Shown one piece after another: positions 8,860 through 14,312 of a stretch of 14,312 nucleotides of DNA. Position numbers and translations under genes: made by a program. The DNA is taken from NCBI GenBank assembly GCA_011053245.1, contig DRGS01000153.1, forward strand, positions 1 to 14,312. Reading direction: 5' to 3'. The notes under the pieces are model-generated. The model was not told the origin of the DNA. It saw only the letters and a list, made by a program, of their open reading frames with translations, and searched no databases. Numbering within the stretch: the stretch's first letter is position 1; each line of letters starts with the position of its first letter. This stretch comes from Phycisphaerales bacterium (GTDB taxonomy: Bacteria > Planctomycetota > Phycisphaerae > Sedimentisphaerales > Anaerohalosphaeraceae).

Positions 8860-10058
8860 AAAAACCCGAACTGCTTGCACCTGCCGGTGATCTTGAGAAA
8901 CTCAAATGGGCTGTGGCCTATGGTGCGGATGCGGTTTACTTTGGCGCTGAGTTCGGATCGCTGCGAAGTTTTGCCGGTAACTTCAGTTTCGACGATGCCG
9001 AAAAGGGTATCGCACACCTTCACGAAAATAATCGCAAAGGGTACGTGGCACTCAACATATATCCATTCTCCGAAGAGTACGACAAACTCATCGAAACCGC
9101 AAAAACACTTGACGATATCGGCGTCGATGCATTCATCGTAGCCGACCTCGGCGTTCTTAATGAACTTAAGAAACTTAATCTCAATGCCGCACTGCACATA
9201 TCCACCCAAGCCAACACTACCAGCAGCCAAGCTGTTCTGGCATACAAACAACTCGGAGCCAGTCGCGTTAACCTCGCCAGGGAACTTTCCGCGGATCGTA
9301 TCAAAGATATTCAGCACCAGATCGGCGACGGGATCGAAACGGAAGTATTCATACATGGATCGGTTTGCTTTTCGTATAGCGGCAGATGCGCGATAAGCGA
9401 CTACATGACCGGTTTCGCAGCCAACCGCGGCGAATGCAAACATCCATGCCGGTGGAAATATTCGCTTGTCGAAGAGAAACGACCCGGCGAGTATATGCCA
9501 GTTTACGAAGATGATCGCGGGCTGTACCTTTTCAATAGTAAGGAACTTGCGCTGTTTGGGTTTGTACCTGCTCTTACCGAAGCCGGGGTTCGTTCGTTTA
9601 AGATCGAGGGGCGAATGAAGTCCATACATTACATCGCAACGGTGGTTTCGTTTTACCGGAAGGTTATTGACGGTAAAGTTTTTAGCTGGGAGGAGGGACT
9701 TGAAATGCTTAGCCGGATACCTAACCGCGGATATTCGCAGGGGTTTATGAAAGGGGCCATCGAAGCGGATGACTATGACGTTGAAAAGAGCGGTTCGCTC
9801 TCCAATTCGCGATTTGTGGGTAACGTCTTGGGCGAGAAGAAAAACGGCTGTAGTATGGTTGAAGTGAGGAACACGATCCATGCAGGTGAAACGCTTGAAG
9901 TGCTCACTCCCGATGGGGCCATTTCTAATCTTACCATTGGCGATCCTATGATAAACCAAGGCAATCAACGAATAGACACCGCTAATCGCCCGCATATAAT
10001 ACTTCTCGAAGAGGATCTGCCGCAATACACGGTACTTAGAAGAGTTAGCACTGATTGA
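8856..10058 (+). CDS. trhP: U32 family protein, TrhP/YegQ type (tRNA 5-hydroxyuridine synthesis)
   Basis: Called a U32 peptidase by tradition, but the TrhP/YegQ branch is needed for prephenate-dependent formation of 5-hydroxyuridine at tRNA position 34. The 400-residue product follows E. coli YegQ closely in motif order: KPELLAPAGDLEKLKWAVAY (3-22), GADAVYFG (23-30), ALNIYP (65-70), HISTQAN (114-120), NLARELS (139-145), and a four-cysteine block with Cys171, Cys178, Cys194 and Cys198 inside HGSVCFSYSGRC and GECKHPCRW. Such cysteines hold an iron-sulfur cluster in this family. Then come RPGEYMPVYEDDRG, FNSKELALF and SFKIEGRMKS, and finally NRGYSQGF. It is shorter than YegQ (about 450 residues), mainly through a smaller region before RPGEYM. 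The ATG overlaps the preceding stop (ATGA). No clear terminator follows directly. Confidence 0.9.
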   Translation: MKKPELLAPAGDLEKLKWAVAYGADAVYFGAEFGSLRSFAGNFSFDDAEKGIAHLHENNRKGYVALNIYPFSEEYDKLIETAKTLDDIGVDAFIVADLGVLNELKKLNLNAALHISTQANTTSSQAVLAYKQLGASRVNLARELSADRIKDIQHQIGDGIETEVFIHGSVCFSYSGRCAISDYMTGFAANRGECKHPCRWKYSLVEEKRPGEYMPVYEDDRGLYLFNSKELALFGFVPALTEAGVRSFKIEGRMKSIHYIATVVSFYRKVIDGKVFSWEEGLEMLSRIPNRGYSQGFMKGAIEADDYDVEKSGSLSNSRFVGNVLGEKKNGCSMVEVRNTIHAGETLEVLTPDGAISNLTIGDPMINQGNQRIDTANRPHIILLEEDLPQYTVLRRVSTD

Positions 10059-10400
10059 AAAACGATGCCCTGATTTTTGAAATTGGCTTTGTTCTCCGTC
10101 GCCAAGGCTATGGAGAATCTTTGAATTGGCTTTAATTGGCTTTATTGGGTTCGTTTGGGTTCGTTTTCTTTTGGGAAAGATCGCCGTAACCCTTTCTGTA
10201 GCAGTTACTTGCGGTACTTTTGGGTCGCTCAAATTGGGTTCGTTTTGCGAAAAAAAGGTTTTGAGAATTTGCGGATTCTTCCGAAAAAAGTGAGGGCTTA
10301 GGGTGTTCGAGATTGGCTTTAAATTGGCTTCGTTTTTCATGTTTTTGTTTTCAAAGATCACGTTTTTTTCATTTTCTGTTCACTTTTGAACGGTTTTGTA
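10059..10400. repeat. Degenerate NEPN/KRTQTNP-type intergenic repeat array
   Basis: Non-coding DNA made of a short degenerate unit. On the plus strand TTGGCTTT occurs at about 10084, 10126, 10136 and 10314, TTGGCTTCGTTT at about 10325, and TTGGGTTCGTTT at about 10145, 10156 and 10232. Read on the minus strand this gives peptides such as KNEANLKPI, SQNEPNLSDPK and KRTQTNPIKPIKAN. I associate this peptide pattern with spurious hypothetical proteins in Planctomycetota genomes, so I read it as a dispersed repeat and not a gene. Exact boundaries are approximate. The open minus frame through it extends antisense to the U32 gene by chance. Confidence 0.6.
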
Positions 10401-10408
10401 AATATAAC

Positions 10409-10433
10409 CACACCGACGGGTCGGTGGGCTAAT
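10409..10433. repeat. Small palindromic repeat, CCGAC..GTCGG family, copy 1
   Basis: CACCGAC (10411-10417) and GTCGGTG (10420-10426) form a perfect 7-bp stem around GG, followed by GGCTAAT. A related element lies at 13808-13832 with CCGAC-AG-GTCGG and GTGGCTAAT. The shared tail suggests one dispersed element family. Confidence 0.6.
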
Positions 10434-10534
10434 CGTACTGAGAAACTTAATTCAAGTATATATTTCATGTTATGTTTGTACTCTTTAAAAAAACAAGTCC
10501 CCCCACCCTTTGCACGAACTTGCGCGTTTGATGC

Positions 10535-10554
10535 AAAAATCGGCGATTTTTTTT
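10535..10554. terminator. Weak AT-rich bidirectional terminator-like hairpin
   Basis: AAAAATC (10535-10541) pairs with GATTTTT (10545-10551), leaving a 3-nt loop, and the right arm continues into a run of eight T. It could stop plus-strand transcripts from the thioredoxin-QTMAN-trhP unit, which otherwise has no evident terminator. The stem is nearly all A-T, so this is tentative. The surrounding 10434-10764 is AT-rich with several T or A runs; I see no gene in it. Confidence 0.3.
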
Positions 10555-10764
10555 GGGGTTGAAAATGGTAAGTCTTTGTTAGAAAAGGAGTAAAAATTTT
10601 TTATTTTTTTGCCCTGCAGCAAGATAGTGCAAGCGCGTTTGGAAGATTTTTTTGGTTTTTTAACAGGATAACAGAGGCGTAAATTCCCCAAACCCCCGAA
10701 AATTATTTTTTTGCCAGATTCTCTCTTATAACACCAAAACAACCCTTTTTCCCGCCCAAAACAT

Positions 10765-10790
10765 AAAAAAAGCCGGGTAGTAAGCCCGGC
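10765..10790 (-). terminator. Intrinsic terminator of the sigma factor operon
   Basis: On the minus strand GCCGGG, a 7-nt loop CTTACTA and CCCGGC are followed by seven T. Stem positions are 10772-10777 and 10785-10790; the T run is the complement of 10765-10771. It lies 26 nt beyond the stop codon of the membrane protein gene. Confidence 0.93.
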
Positions 10791-10815
10791 CTATTGTTCT
10801 GAATTGTTTTGTTAG

Positions 10816-12825
10816 TTATTGGGTCGGTTGGTTTTCGAGTTCGGCAAGTTTCTCGGTAGTTACTGTTTCAGCTTTTAGGCTGGTGTAGATTACCCGGTAT
10901 TTGTTTTTTGACAGTTTCCATCGGACAAGAATGGCGTTGGGGTCGCTGAGTGTTGCTGCGGCACCATAATAAACGGGGCCTTTTTTTTCTCTCACGAGTT
11001 TGTCATAAAATGAGCCTGCATAGAAAAGGTCAAAGACTTTTTCTTCGCTAGTCTTCTTGTCGATACGGCCTTGCTTCATTGCTTCACTGAAAAGAGCCTC
11101 CATGTCTTTCATGTAATTTTTGTCTACGGTCATAGATGGGGGATATCTGCCGGGTGAGTATTCAAGGTAGATAGCAAAGCCTCTGATGAGATCCTTTTCT
11201 TTGAGGCTTAGTATGCGGAGAACCTTGTTGCGACTGCCCTTTGGTATGTCAGCGCCAAGTTGGATAGCAGTTTCTAAAACGGCATTTGCCTGTTGGTCGA
11301 TCTCGTCATCCGATGGATTTTCGAGCAGGTGCAGGTCATCCGGAGAGACCTCTTCTATAGTCAGGTCGCCATAGACAGCACGGTATGTTTTAGACTTTTT
11401 GGGTTTATACCAGAAAATGGCAATGTCAGCATCACCGAGCGTTGAGTCTTGGCCGTTATAGCACCAGTCGGATTTTGCGGGTAATTTGTTGATTAACTTG
11501 AGACCTTCAACTATGTTATCAAAATGCGGCATCAAATATCCATGCTCTTCGTTAGATCTGGCCATTTCCTCTTCGTAGATGGGACCTTTTTGCTGGTTTA
11601 TCTGTTTTATTTCTTCTTCGGTGAGTGTGTCGGGATCAATGCAAGGTATGGCATCTTTCATTAAATTTGGGAAACTAACAGAGACGCTATGTGACCACAA
11701 CTTCTGCTTGTAAGTAATCTTAGCATCCGGGTCAATGTCTTTTACAGCATCAAAGGTAAGTGATGATGGGAATTTGCCTTTGGTTAGAAAACAGAAGCTG
11801 TGGAAAAACTTTATCAGTGTCTGATCATTTTTCTCAAGGCCCTTTATAAGGTCATCGATGTCATGCTCAACTGTTTCATTGATCTCTGGCTGTTGAGGTG
11901 TAGTTTCTACAGTATCATCTGATTCTATGATATTTTCCTGCAATGCCAGCGGTTCTTGCGGTTCGGGTTCTACCTGGGGTATAGTTTCGTCGTTAATGGC
12001 AAAACCATCAGGTATCATGATGGATAGTTCATCTGGACCAAAGATTTCATTTAGGCGAATATTCGAGACGGTGACTGCGATATCTGTCATGGTATTGCGC
12101 CATTTTAGTATCAAAGGGAAATCTGTTTCGGCATCAGCCCAGACTGTAAGTGTTCCTTTGCCCTGCCAGTATAGGCCAGGTAATTGCCCGGTGGTTTCGA
12201 CACGATAGCCGTAAGCATTATAACCATCGATAGTTTTTGTGTCGAGAGATTCAACTGGGCCTTGACCAATATCTATAGCCTGCTGGATAAGATCTTGAAA
12301 CTTTGCGAAAATATCATAAAGTGCGGTATTGAAATCAGGTTTGCTTACATTTTTTATGACAACGATCTTAGAGTCTGGAACGAATGAAAGAACCTTATTT
12401 GTGTTATAGTCAACGAAATTGACTACCCCATTTGCCATGTTCTGTCTGATATAGCCCTTTGCGTCATAGAGAAAACTTGAGGTTTGCGGTTGTTGGTCGC
12501 CAAATTCTATTGTCAGATCAAACCGGGCGGTTTCAGCGGCGGCGAAGTGTTCCATGGCATTTGCAAATGCGACACTTGTCCCGTCGATCGAGCCGCCGAA
12601 CTGATTTATAATAGTTATTGCGACTAAAATTATTGCCGCTGCTGCGGTTAGTTTTGTTATTTTACTTTGCATGATTATTCTCCATATACTCGGCTGGTGG
12701 GCCGGTATTGTGGTTTTTGTATTGCCAGCTTTGAGTACCTTGTCAAATACTGCTTCATCCGCAGCAGGATCGGTACTTAAGGAAGCGTTTTTGAAAAATC
12801 TCTTTATGTCGTCTGCTGGTTTCAT
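10816..12825 (-). CDS. ECF sigma-coupled membrane protein, LolA-like middle and duplicated C-terminal domain
   Basis: A 669-residue protein of unknown function. Residues 1-57 are cytoplasmic (MKPADDIKRFFKNASL onwards), followed by one transmembrane segment at about 58-75 and a large extracytoplasmic part, giving N-in topology. Residues 86-275 resemble LolA/LppX-type lipoprotein-carrier domains by their alternating strands (FDLTIEFGD, KVLSFVPDSKIVVIK, GTLTVWADAETDFPLILKW). A Pro/Glu/Gln-rich linker covers 282-322. Two related units follow: about 330-503, ending in WCYNGQDSTLGDADIAIFW and TYRAVYGDLTIEEV, and about 540-665, ending in YYGAAATLSDPNAILVRWK and KYRVIYTSLKAETV. The start ATG overlaps the sigma factor stop (ATGA), so the pair is translationally coupled. 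By position and topology it may restrain the sigma factor, but it lacks the HxxxCxxC zinc anti-sigma motif. I recognise the N-terminal type from Phycisphaerae; the role is not known to me. Confidence 0.85.
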   Translation of the reverse strand: MKPADDIKRFFKNASLSTDPAADEAVFDKVLKAGNTKTTIPAHQPSIWRIIMQSKITKLTAAAAIILVAITIINQFGGSIDGTSVAFANAMEHFAAAETARFDLTIEFGDQQPQTSSFLYDAKGYIRQNMANGVVNFVDYNTNKVLSFVPDSKIVVIKNVSKPDFNTALYDIFAKFQDLIQQAIDIGQGPVESLDTKTIDGYNAYGYRVETTGQLPGLYWQGKGTLTVWADAETDFPLILKWRNTMTDIAVTVSNIRLNEIFGPDELSIMIPDGFAINDETIPQVEPEPQEPLALQENIIESDDTVETTPQQPEINETVEHDIDDLIKGLEKNDQTLIKFFHSFCFLTKGKFPSSLTFDAVKDIDPDAKITYKQKLWSHSVSVSFPNLMKDAIPCIDPDTLTEEEIKQINQQKGPIYEEEMARSNEEHGYLMPHFDNIVEGLKLINKLPAKSDWCYNGQDSTLGDADIAIFWYKPKKSKTYRAVYGDLTIEEVSPDDLHLLENPSDDEIDQQANAVLETAIQLGADIPKGSRNKVLRILSLKEKDLIRGFAIYLEYSPGRYPPSMTVDKNYMKDMEALFSEAMKQGRIDKKTSEEKVFDLFYAGSFYDKLVREKKGPVYYGAAATLSDPNAILVRWKLSKNKYRVIYTSLKAETVTTEKLAELENQPTQ

Positions 12826-13367
12826 TTTAGGACCTCACCATTTAAAATTGACCGCAGTTTAGTTATTCCATACCGATATCTGCCCTGGGCGGTACTGATC
12901 GAGACATTTTGGAGCTTTGCGATCTGGCGAAAACTCATATCGCCCTGCATGCGAAGGGCGATGACCTCGCGCTGATCCTCAGGCAGTTGCGTCATCGCAT
13001 TCTTTAGCAGCATTAGCTCTTCACTGAGCAAGGCCCAGTTTTGCGGCTGGGGGATTTTTGACGGTATTTCGCTGGCTTCGTCAATATTTACAGCCGCATG
13101 CCTTTGGCCATCCCGCCATTGCGTTCGGATGCGATTGACGACGGAGGTTGTAAGATAGCTTTTAAGGCTGCCAGCCGAACGGATCCTGTCGCCTGACTGA
13201 GCGAATCTTACAAAGACGTCCTGAACCGTATCCTCTGCTGTCGCAGCGTTGCCTGTCATGACAACCGCGAGCTTTAGCAGATCGTTTTTGTACTTTTCGT
13301 ATATCTGCCTGAGCGCACCGGTATCGCCGCGTTTAAACTTCCAAATGAGCAGTTTGTCTTCGATCAT
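12822..13367 (-). CDS. ECF-type RNA polymerase sigma factor
   Basis: A 181-residue sigma factor with regions 2 and 4 only, as usual for the ECF group. Region 2 covers about 5-85, with IYEKYKNDLLKLAVVM, the core-binding segment AEDTVQDVFVRF and the DNA-melting area SLKSYLTTSVVNRIRTQWR. The linker (86-120) contains IPSKIPQPQNW. Region 4 covers about 122-178: LPEDQREVIALRMQGDMSFRQIAKLQNVSISTAQGRYRYGITKLR, including the helix-turn-helix. The initial IWKFKRGDTGALRQIYEKYK is typical of planctomycetal ECF factors. Its stop overlaps the start of the membrane protein gene. The Shine-Dalgarno before ATG 13365-13367 is weak. No other ATG in this frame lies closely upstream. Target promoters and inducing signal are unknown; the membrane partner suggests an envelope signal. 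Confidence 0.94.
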   Translation of the reverse strand: MIEDKLLIWKFKRGDTGALRQIYEKYKNDLLKLAVVMTGNAATAEDTVQDVFVRFAQSGDRIRSAGSLKSYLTTSVVNRIRTQWRDGQRHAAVNIDEASEIPSKIPQPQNWALLSEELMLLKNAMTQLPEDQREVIALRMQGDMSFRQIAKLQNVSISTAQGRYRYGITKLRSILNGEVLK

Positions 13368-13414
13368 TTACTAATCCGATACCCAATGGGTATTTTTCTC
13401 TCGCGTTGCTATAG

Positions 13415-13498
13415 CTATAAGCTTTTGTCAAAAACTTTATCCGCGAAAGAAAGTTCGCGAAATTTCCAAATTCGTACGATGGAAAGCACTTTCTTCAT
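13415..13498 (-). CDS. Possible 27-residue leader peptide upstream of the ECF sigma gene
   Basis: A short minus-strand frame, MKKVLSIVRIWKFRELSF and nine more residues, ends at TAG (complement of 13415-13417). It has a good Shine-Dalgarno: GGGAG is 8 nt upstream of the ATG. It lies between the candidate promoter and the sigma start, 47 nt ahead of the sigma ATG and in another frame. It is too short to judge by homology, so it could be chance. Confidence 0.3.
   Translation of the reverse strand: MKKVLSIVRIWKFRELSFADKVFDKSL
13442..13485. promoter_or_regulatory. Candidate operator sites upstream of the ECF sigma gene
   Basis: Two direct copies of CGCGAAA (13442-13448 and 13456-13462) are 14 nt apart. 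Beside them lies a nested palindrome: TTTCCA (13463-13468) pairs with TGGAAA (13480-13485) around TCGTACGA (13472-13479), which is itself palindromic. Such dense symmetry in a leader suggests protein binding or RNA structure. No known operator is matched. Confidence 0.35.
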
Positions 13499-13524
13499 AT
13501 ATAGTACTCCCGAAAGGGGCTTTT

Positions 13525-13553
13525 AGTATATAGAGATTTAAAAAATTTGCCAG
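13525..13553 (-). promoter_or_regulatory. Candidate promoter of the ECF sigma operon
   Basis: On the minus strand CTGGCA (complement of 13548-13553) and TATACT (complement of 13525-13530) are 17 nt apart, matching 4/6 and 5/6 to sigma-70 boxes. Transcription would start near 13518, leaving a leader of about 150 nt. A TTGACA nearer the gene has no -10 at the right distance. Confidence 0.4.
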
Positions 13554-13566
13554 AGGTGTTAATTCT

Positions 13567-13588
13567 ATGGCGCCCGCTGCGCGGGCTC
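13567..13588. repeat. Palindromic repeat, ATGGCGCCC..GGGCTC family, copy 1
   Basis: GCCCGC (13572-13577) and GCGGGC (13581-13586) form a 6-bp GC stem with loop TGC. The element begins ATGGCGCCC and ends GGGCTC, as does copy 2 at 13643-13660, with a different loop region. Confidence 0.6.
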
Positions 13589-13619
13589 AATAAAAGGGGG
13601 GTGAATGATTTTGGGTCTA

Positions 13620-13632
13620 CGCCCTGCGGGCG
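13620..13632. repeat. Small GC hairpin between two repeat copies
   Basis: CGCCC (13620-13624) and GGGCG (13628-13632) pair around TGC. The loop and arms resemble copy 1 at 13567-13588, so it may be a reduced or inverted relative. Confidence 0.45.
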
Positions 13633-13642
13633 AGGCTACACC

Positions 13643-13665
13643 ATGGCGCCCTTTGGGCTCTTTTT
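13643..13665. repeat. Palindromic repeat, ATGGCGCCC..GGGCTC family, copy 2 with T run
   Basis: GCCC (13648-13651) and GGGC (13655-13658) pair around TTT, within ATGGCGCCC and GGGCTC, followed by five T. The shape is that of a short plus-strand intrinsic terminator, but no plus-strand gene precedes it within 3 kb, so a repeat element is the better reading. Confidence 0.5.
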
Positions 13666-13698
13666 GTTAAGGGGAGGTTTGTTGAAATTGTAGAGTCT

Positions 13699-13733
13699 GA
13701 GATTGCCACGTCGCTTCGCTCGGCGCAATGACA
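13699..13733. repeat. REP-like element with ATGACA tail, copy 1
   Basis: ATTGC (13702-13706) pairs with GCAAT (13725-13729), enclosing CACGTCGCTTCGCTCGG, and ATGACA follows at 13728-13733. The same tail closes the elements at 13868 and 13930. Confidence 0.6.
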
Positions 13734-13755
13734 ATTCCGGAGACCACGTGGGCAT

Positions 13756-13779
13756 CCGCCGGCCCTACCATTACGGCGG
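13756..13779. repeat. Inverted repeat CCGCCG..CGGCGG
   Basis: CCGCCG (13756-13761) and CGGCGG (13774-13779) pair around a 12-nt loop within a GC-rich patch. It is one further palindrome in the mosaic. Confidence 0.4.
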
Positions 13780-13807
13780 GTAAGGGTTTCAGTATTTGTC
13801 GGGTGAA

Positions 13808-13854
13808 CCTGCCGACAGGTCGGGTGGCTAATAGGATTGGAATCGCTTTGCGAT
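13808..13854. repeat. CCGAC..GTCGG family copy 2, plus adjoining hairpin
   Basis: CCGAC (13812-13816) and GTCGG (13819-13823) pair around AG and are followed by GTGGCTAAT, as in copy 1 at 10409-10433. Directly after it ATCGC (13842-13846) and GCGAT (13850-13854) pair around TTT and lead to GC and seven T, a terminator-like end. Confidence 0.5.
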
Positions 13855-13867
13855 GCTTTTTTTATGT

Positions 13868-13898
13868 GGATACCCGCTTAAAGCATGCGGGTATGACA
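13868..13898. repeat. REP-like element with ATGACA tail, copy 2
   Basis: ATACCCGC (13870-13877) and GCGGGTAT (13887-13894) form a perfect 8-bp stem with a 9-nt loop, followed by ATGACA (13893-13898). It lies 50 nt past the parA stop and could also act on the end of the parA transcript. Confidence 0.7.
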
Positions 13899-13929
13899 AA
13901 ATGTAGATGTTTGCGTAATTGTAACGTCC

Positions 13930-13958
13930 GAGACCCTTCGACTTCGCTCAGGATGACA
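13930..13958. repeat. REP-like element with ATGACA tail, copy 3 (LSEVEG-coding type)
   Basis: GAGACCCTTCGACTTCGCTC followed by AGGATGACA. Read on the minus strand in another frame it encodes VILSEVEGS, a peptide I know as a hallmark of a widespread bacterial dispersed repeat that is often mistaken for protein. The parA stop codon (complement of 13948-13950) lies inside it. Confidence 0.75.
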
Positions 13959-14293
13959 AGGGGGTTGGTGCTTGGTTCTGCGTGGTTTCGGGTAGCTTGA
14001 TAGCTTCGGGTTCGATTTGGGCGGTTTCTTTGGGGGTGTTTTGGCCGTTTTTCATTGAGGCTATGTGTTGGGCTATTTTTTCGTAGTCGTTTGAGCCGTG
14101 GCATTTGGGTTCGTATTCGAAGATGGTTTTTCCGTAGCTTGGGGCTTCGGCGAGTTTGATGTTTCTTCTTACATGAGTGGGTATAATTTCGGCATCGGAC
14201 CAGGGGCAGTCGGTTCCTTTTGCGTTTTCGAGGAATTTTTCGATGTCGGCTTTTACCTCCGATGAAAGGGTTACTCTCGAATCGAACATGCAC
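13948..14293 (-). CDS. parA: ParA/Soj-family chromosome partitioning ATPase, C-terminal part only
   Basis: The last 114 residues of a ParA-type ATPase, which with ParB and parS sites moves replicated origins apart. Visible are MFDSRVTLSSEVKADIEKF, then VRRNIKLAEAPSYGKTIFEY and CHGSNDYEKIAQHI, the standard C-terminal block of Soj-like proteins. The Walker A and B motifs would lie in the missing N-terminal part. A segment ENAKGTDCPWSDA replaces the shorter loop usual before the VIPRN strand. The last 35 residues are a low-complexity Pro/Gln/Thr tail ending APTPLSS, and the final codons and stop come from a dispersed repeat. The frame continues into the adapter, giving a false MCIRDR start; real sequence begins at 14293. 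Confidence 0.88.
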
Positions 14294-14312
14294 CTGTCTC
14301 TTATACACATCT
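14294..14312. other. Nextera transposase adapter remnant (artefact)
   Basis: CTGTCTCTTATACACATCT is the exact 19-bp Tn5 mosaic end used in Nextera libraries, in read-through orientation. It is not genomic. Its translations produce the familiar false N-termini MCIRDR and MYKRQ. Confidence 0.98.

Noticed and set aside
8688..10361. A 557-codon minus-strand open frame antisense to the QTMAN-like gene and trhP
   Set aside because: It is covered by two clearly real plus-strand genes, starts inside the NEPN-type repeat, and its translation shows no recognisable domain.
10485..10742. An 85-codon minus-strand frame in the AT-rich convergent region
   Set aside because: Lys/Ser/Phe-rich composition from A/T runs, no Shine-Dalgarno of note, no domain. 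It more likely reflects repeat or terminator DNA.
12654..12825. A zinc-binding anti-sigma (ZAS) domain in the N-terminus of the sigma partner
   Set aside because: The first 57 residues contain no cysteine and no HxxxCxxC pattern.
13560..13960. A CRISPR array
   Set aside because: The repeats differ in sequence, are irregularly spaced and are hairpins of several families; no cas gene is near.
14294..14310. Minus-strand starts reading MCIRDR and MYKRQ
   Set aside because: These are translations of the Nextera adapter, a known artefact.

Overview
The window looks like a metagenome-assembled piece of a Planctomycetota genome, most likely class Phycisphaerae. This rests on three things: an ECF sigma factor coupled to a large single-pass membrane protein whose N-terminus (WRIIMQSKITKLTAAAAIILV) is of a type I associate with that class; intergenic DNA carrying degenerate NEPN / KRTQTNP-coding repeats; and the mix of housekeeping genes. 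It is an inference from gene style, with no marker gene present. The last 19 bases (14294-14312) are a Nextera transposase adapter, so real sequence ends at 14293 inside a parA-like gene. The left edge cuts purB.

Layout. 1-2366 (minus): trxB followed after 39 nt by purB (3' end missing). 2367-2579: divergent promoters. 2580-3234 (plus): two small zinc-ribbon proteins; the first has no ordinary start codon in frame and seems to begin at ATC. 3283-5485: strong sigma-70-type promoter and ftsH. 5598-7016: an exported HtrA/Deg protease. 7118-10058 (plus): a thioredoxin-fold protein, a homologue of the tRNA-queuosine mannosyltransferase QTMAN (GTDC1), and a TrhP/YegQ-type U32 protein; the last two overlap by ATGA. 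10059-10815: repeat-rich, AT-rich convergent intergenic region. 10816-13367 (minus): ECF sigma factor and its coupled membrane protein, closed by a textbook terminator. 13368-13947: sigma upstream region, then a dense mosaic of small palindromic repeats. 13948-14293 (minus): the 3' part of parA.

How the genes fit together. ftsH and htrA form a membrane and envelope protein quality-control block. trxB and the thioredoxin-fold protein concern thiol redox, but lie in separate transcription units. The QTMAN homologue and TrhP both belong to families that modify the tRNA wobble base (Q34 and U34), so their translational coupling suggests a wobble-modification unit. The ECF sigma / membrane protein pair looks like an envelope signalling unit; its membrane partner has a LolA-like middle and a duplicated C-terminal domain of unknown function.

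Most notable items: the QTMAN-TrhP pair, the ATC-start zinc-ribbon gene, the duplicated-domain sigma partner, a possible leader peptide upstream of the sigma gene, and the palindrome mosaic that supplies the parA stop codon.
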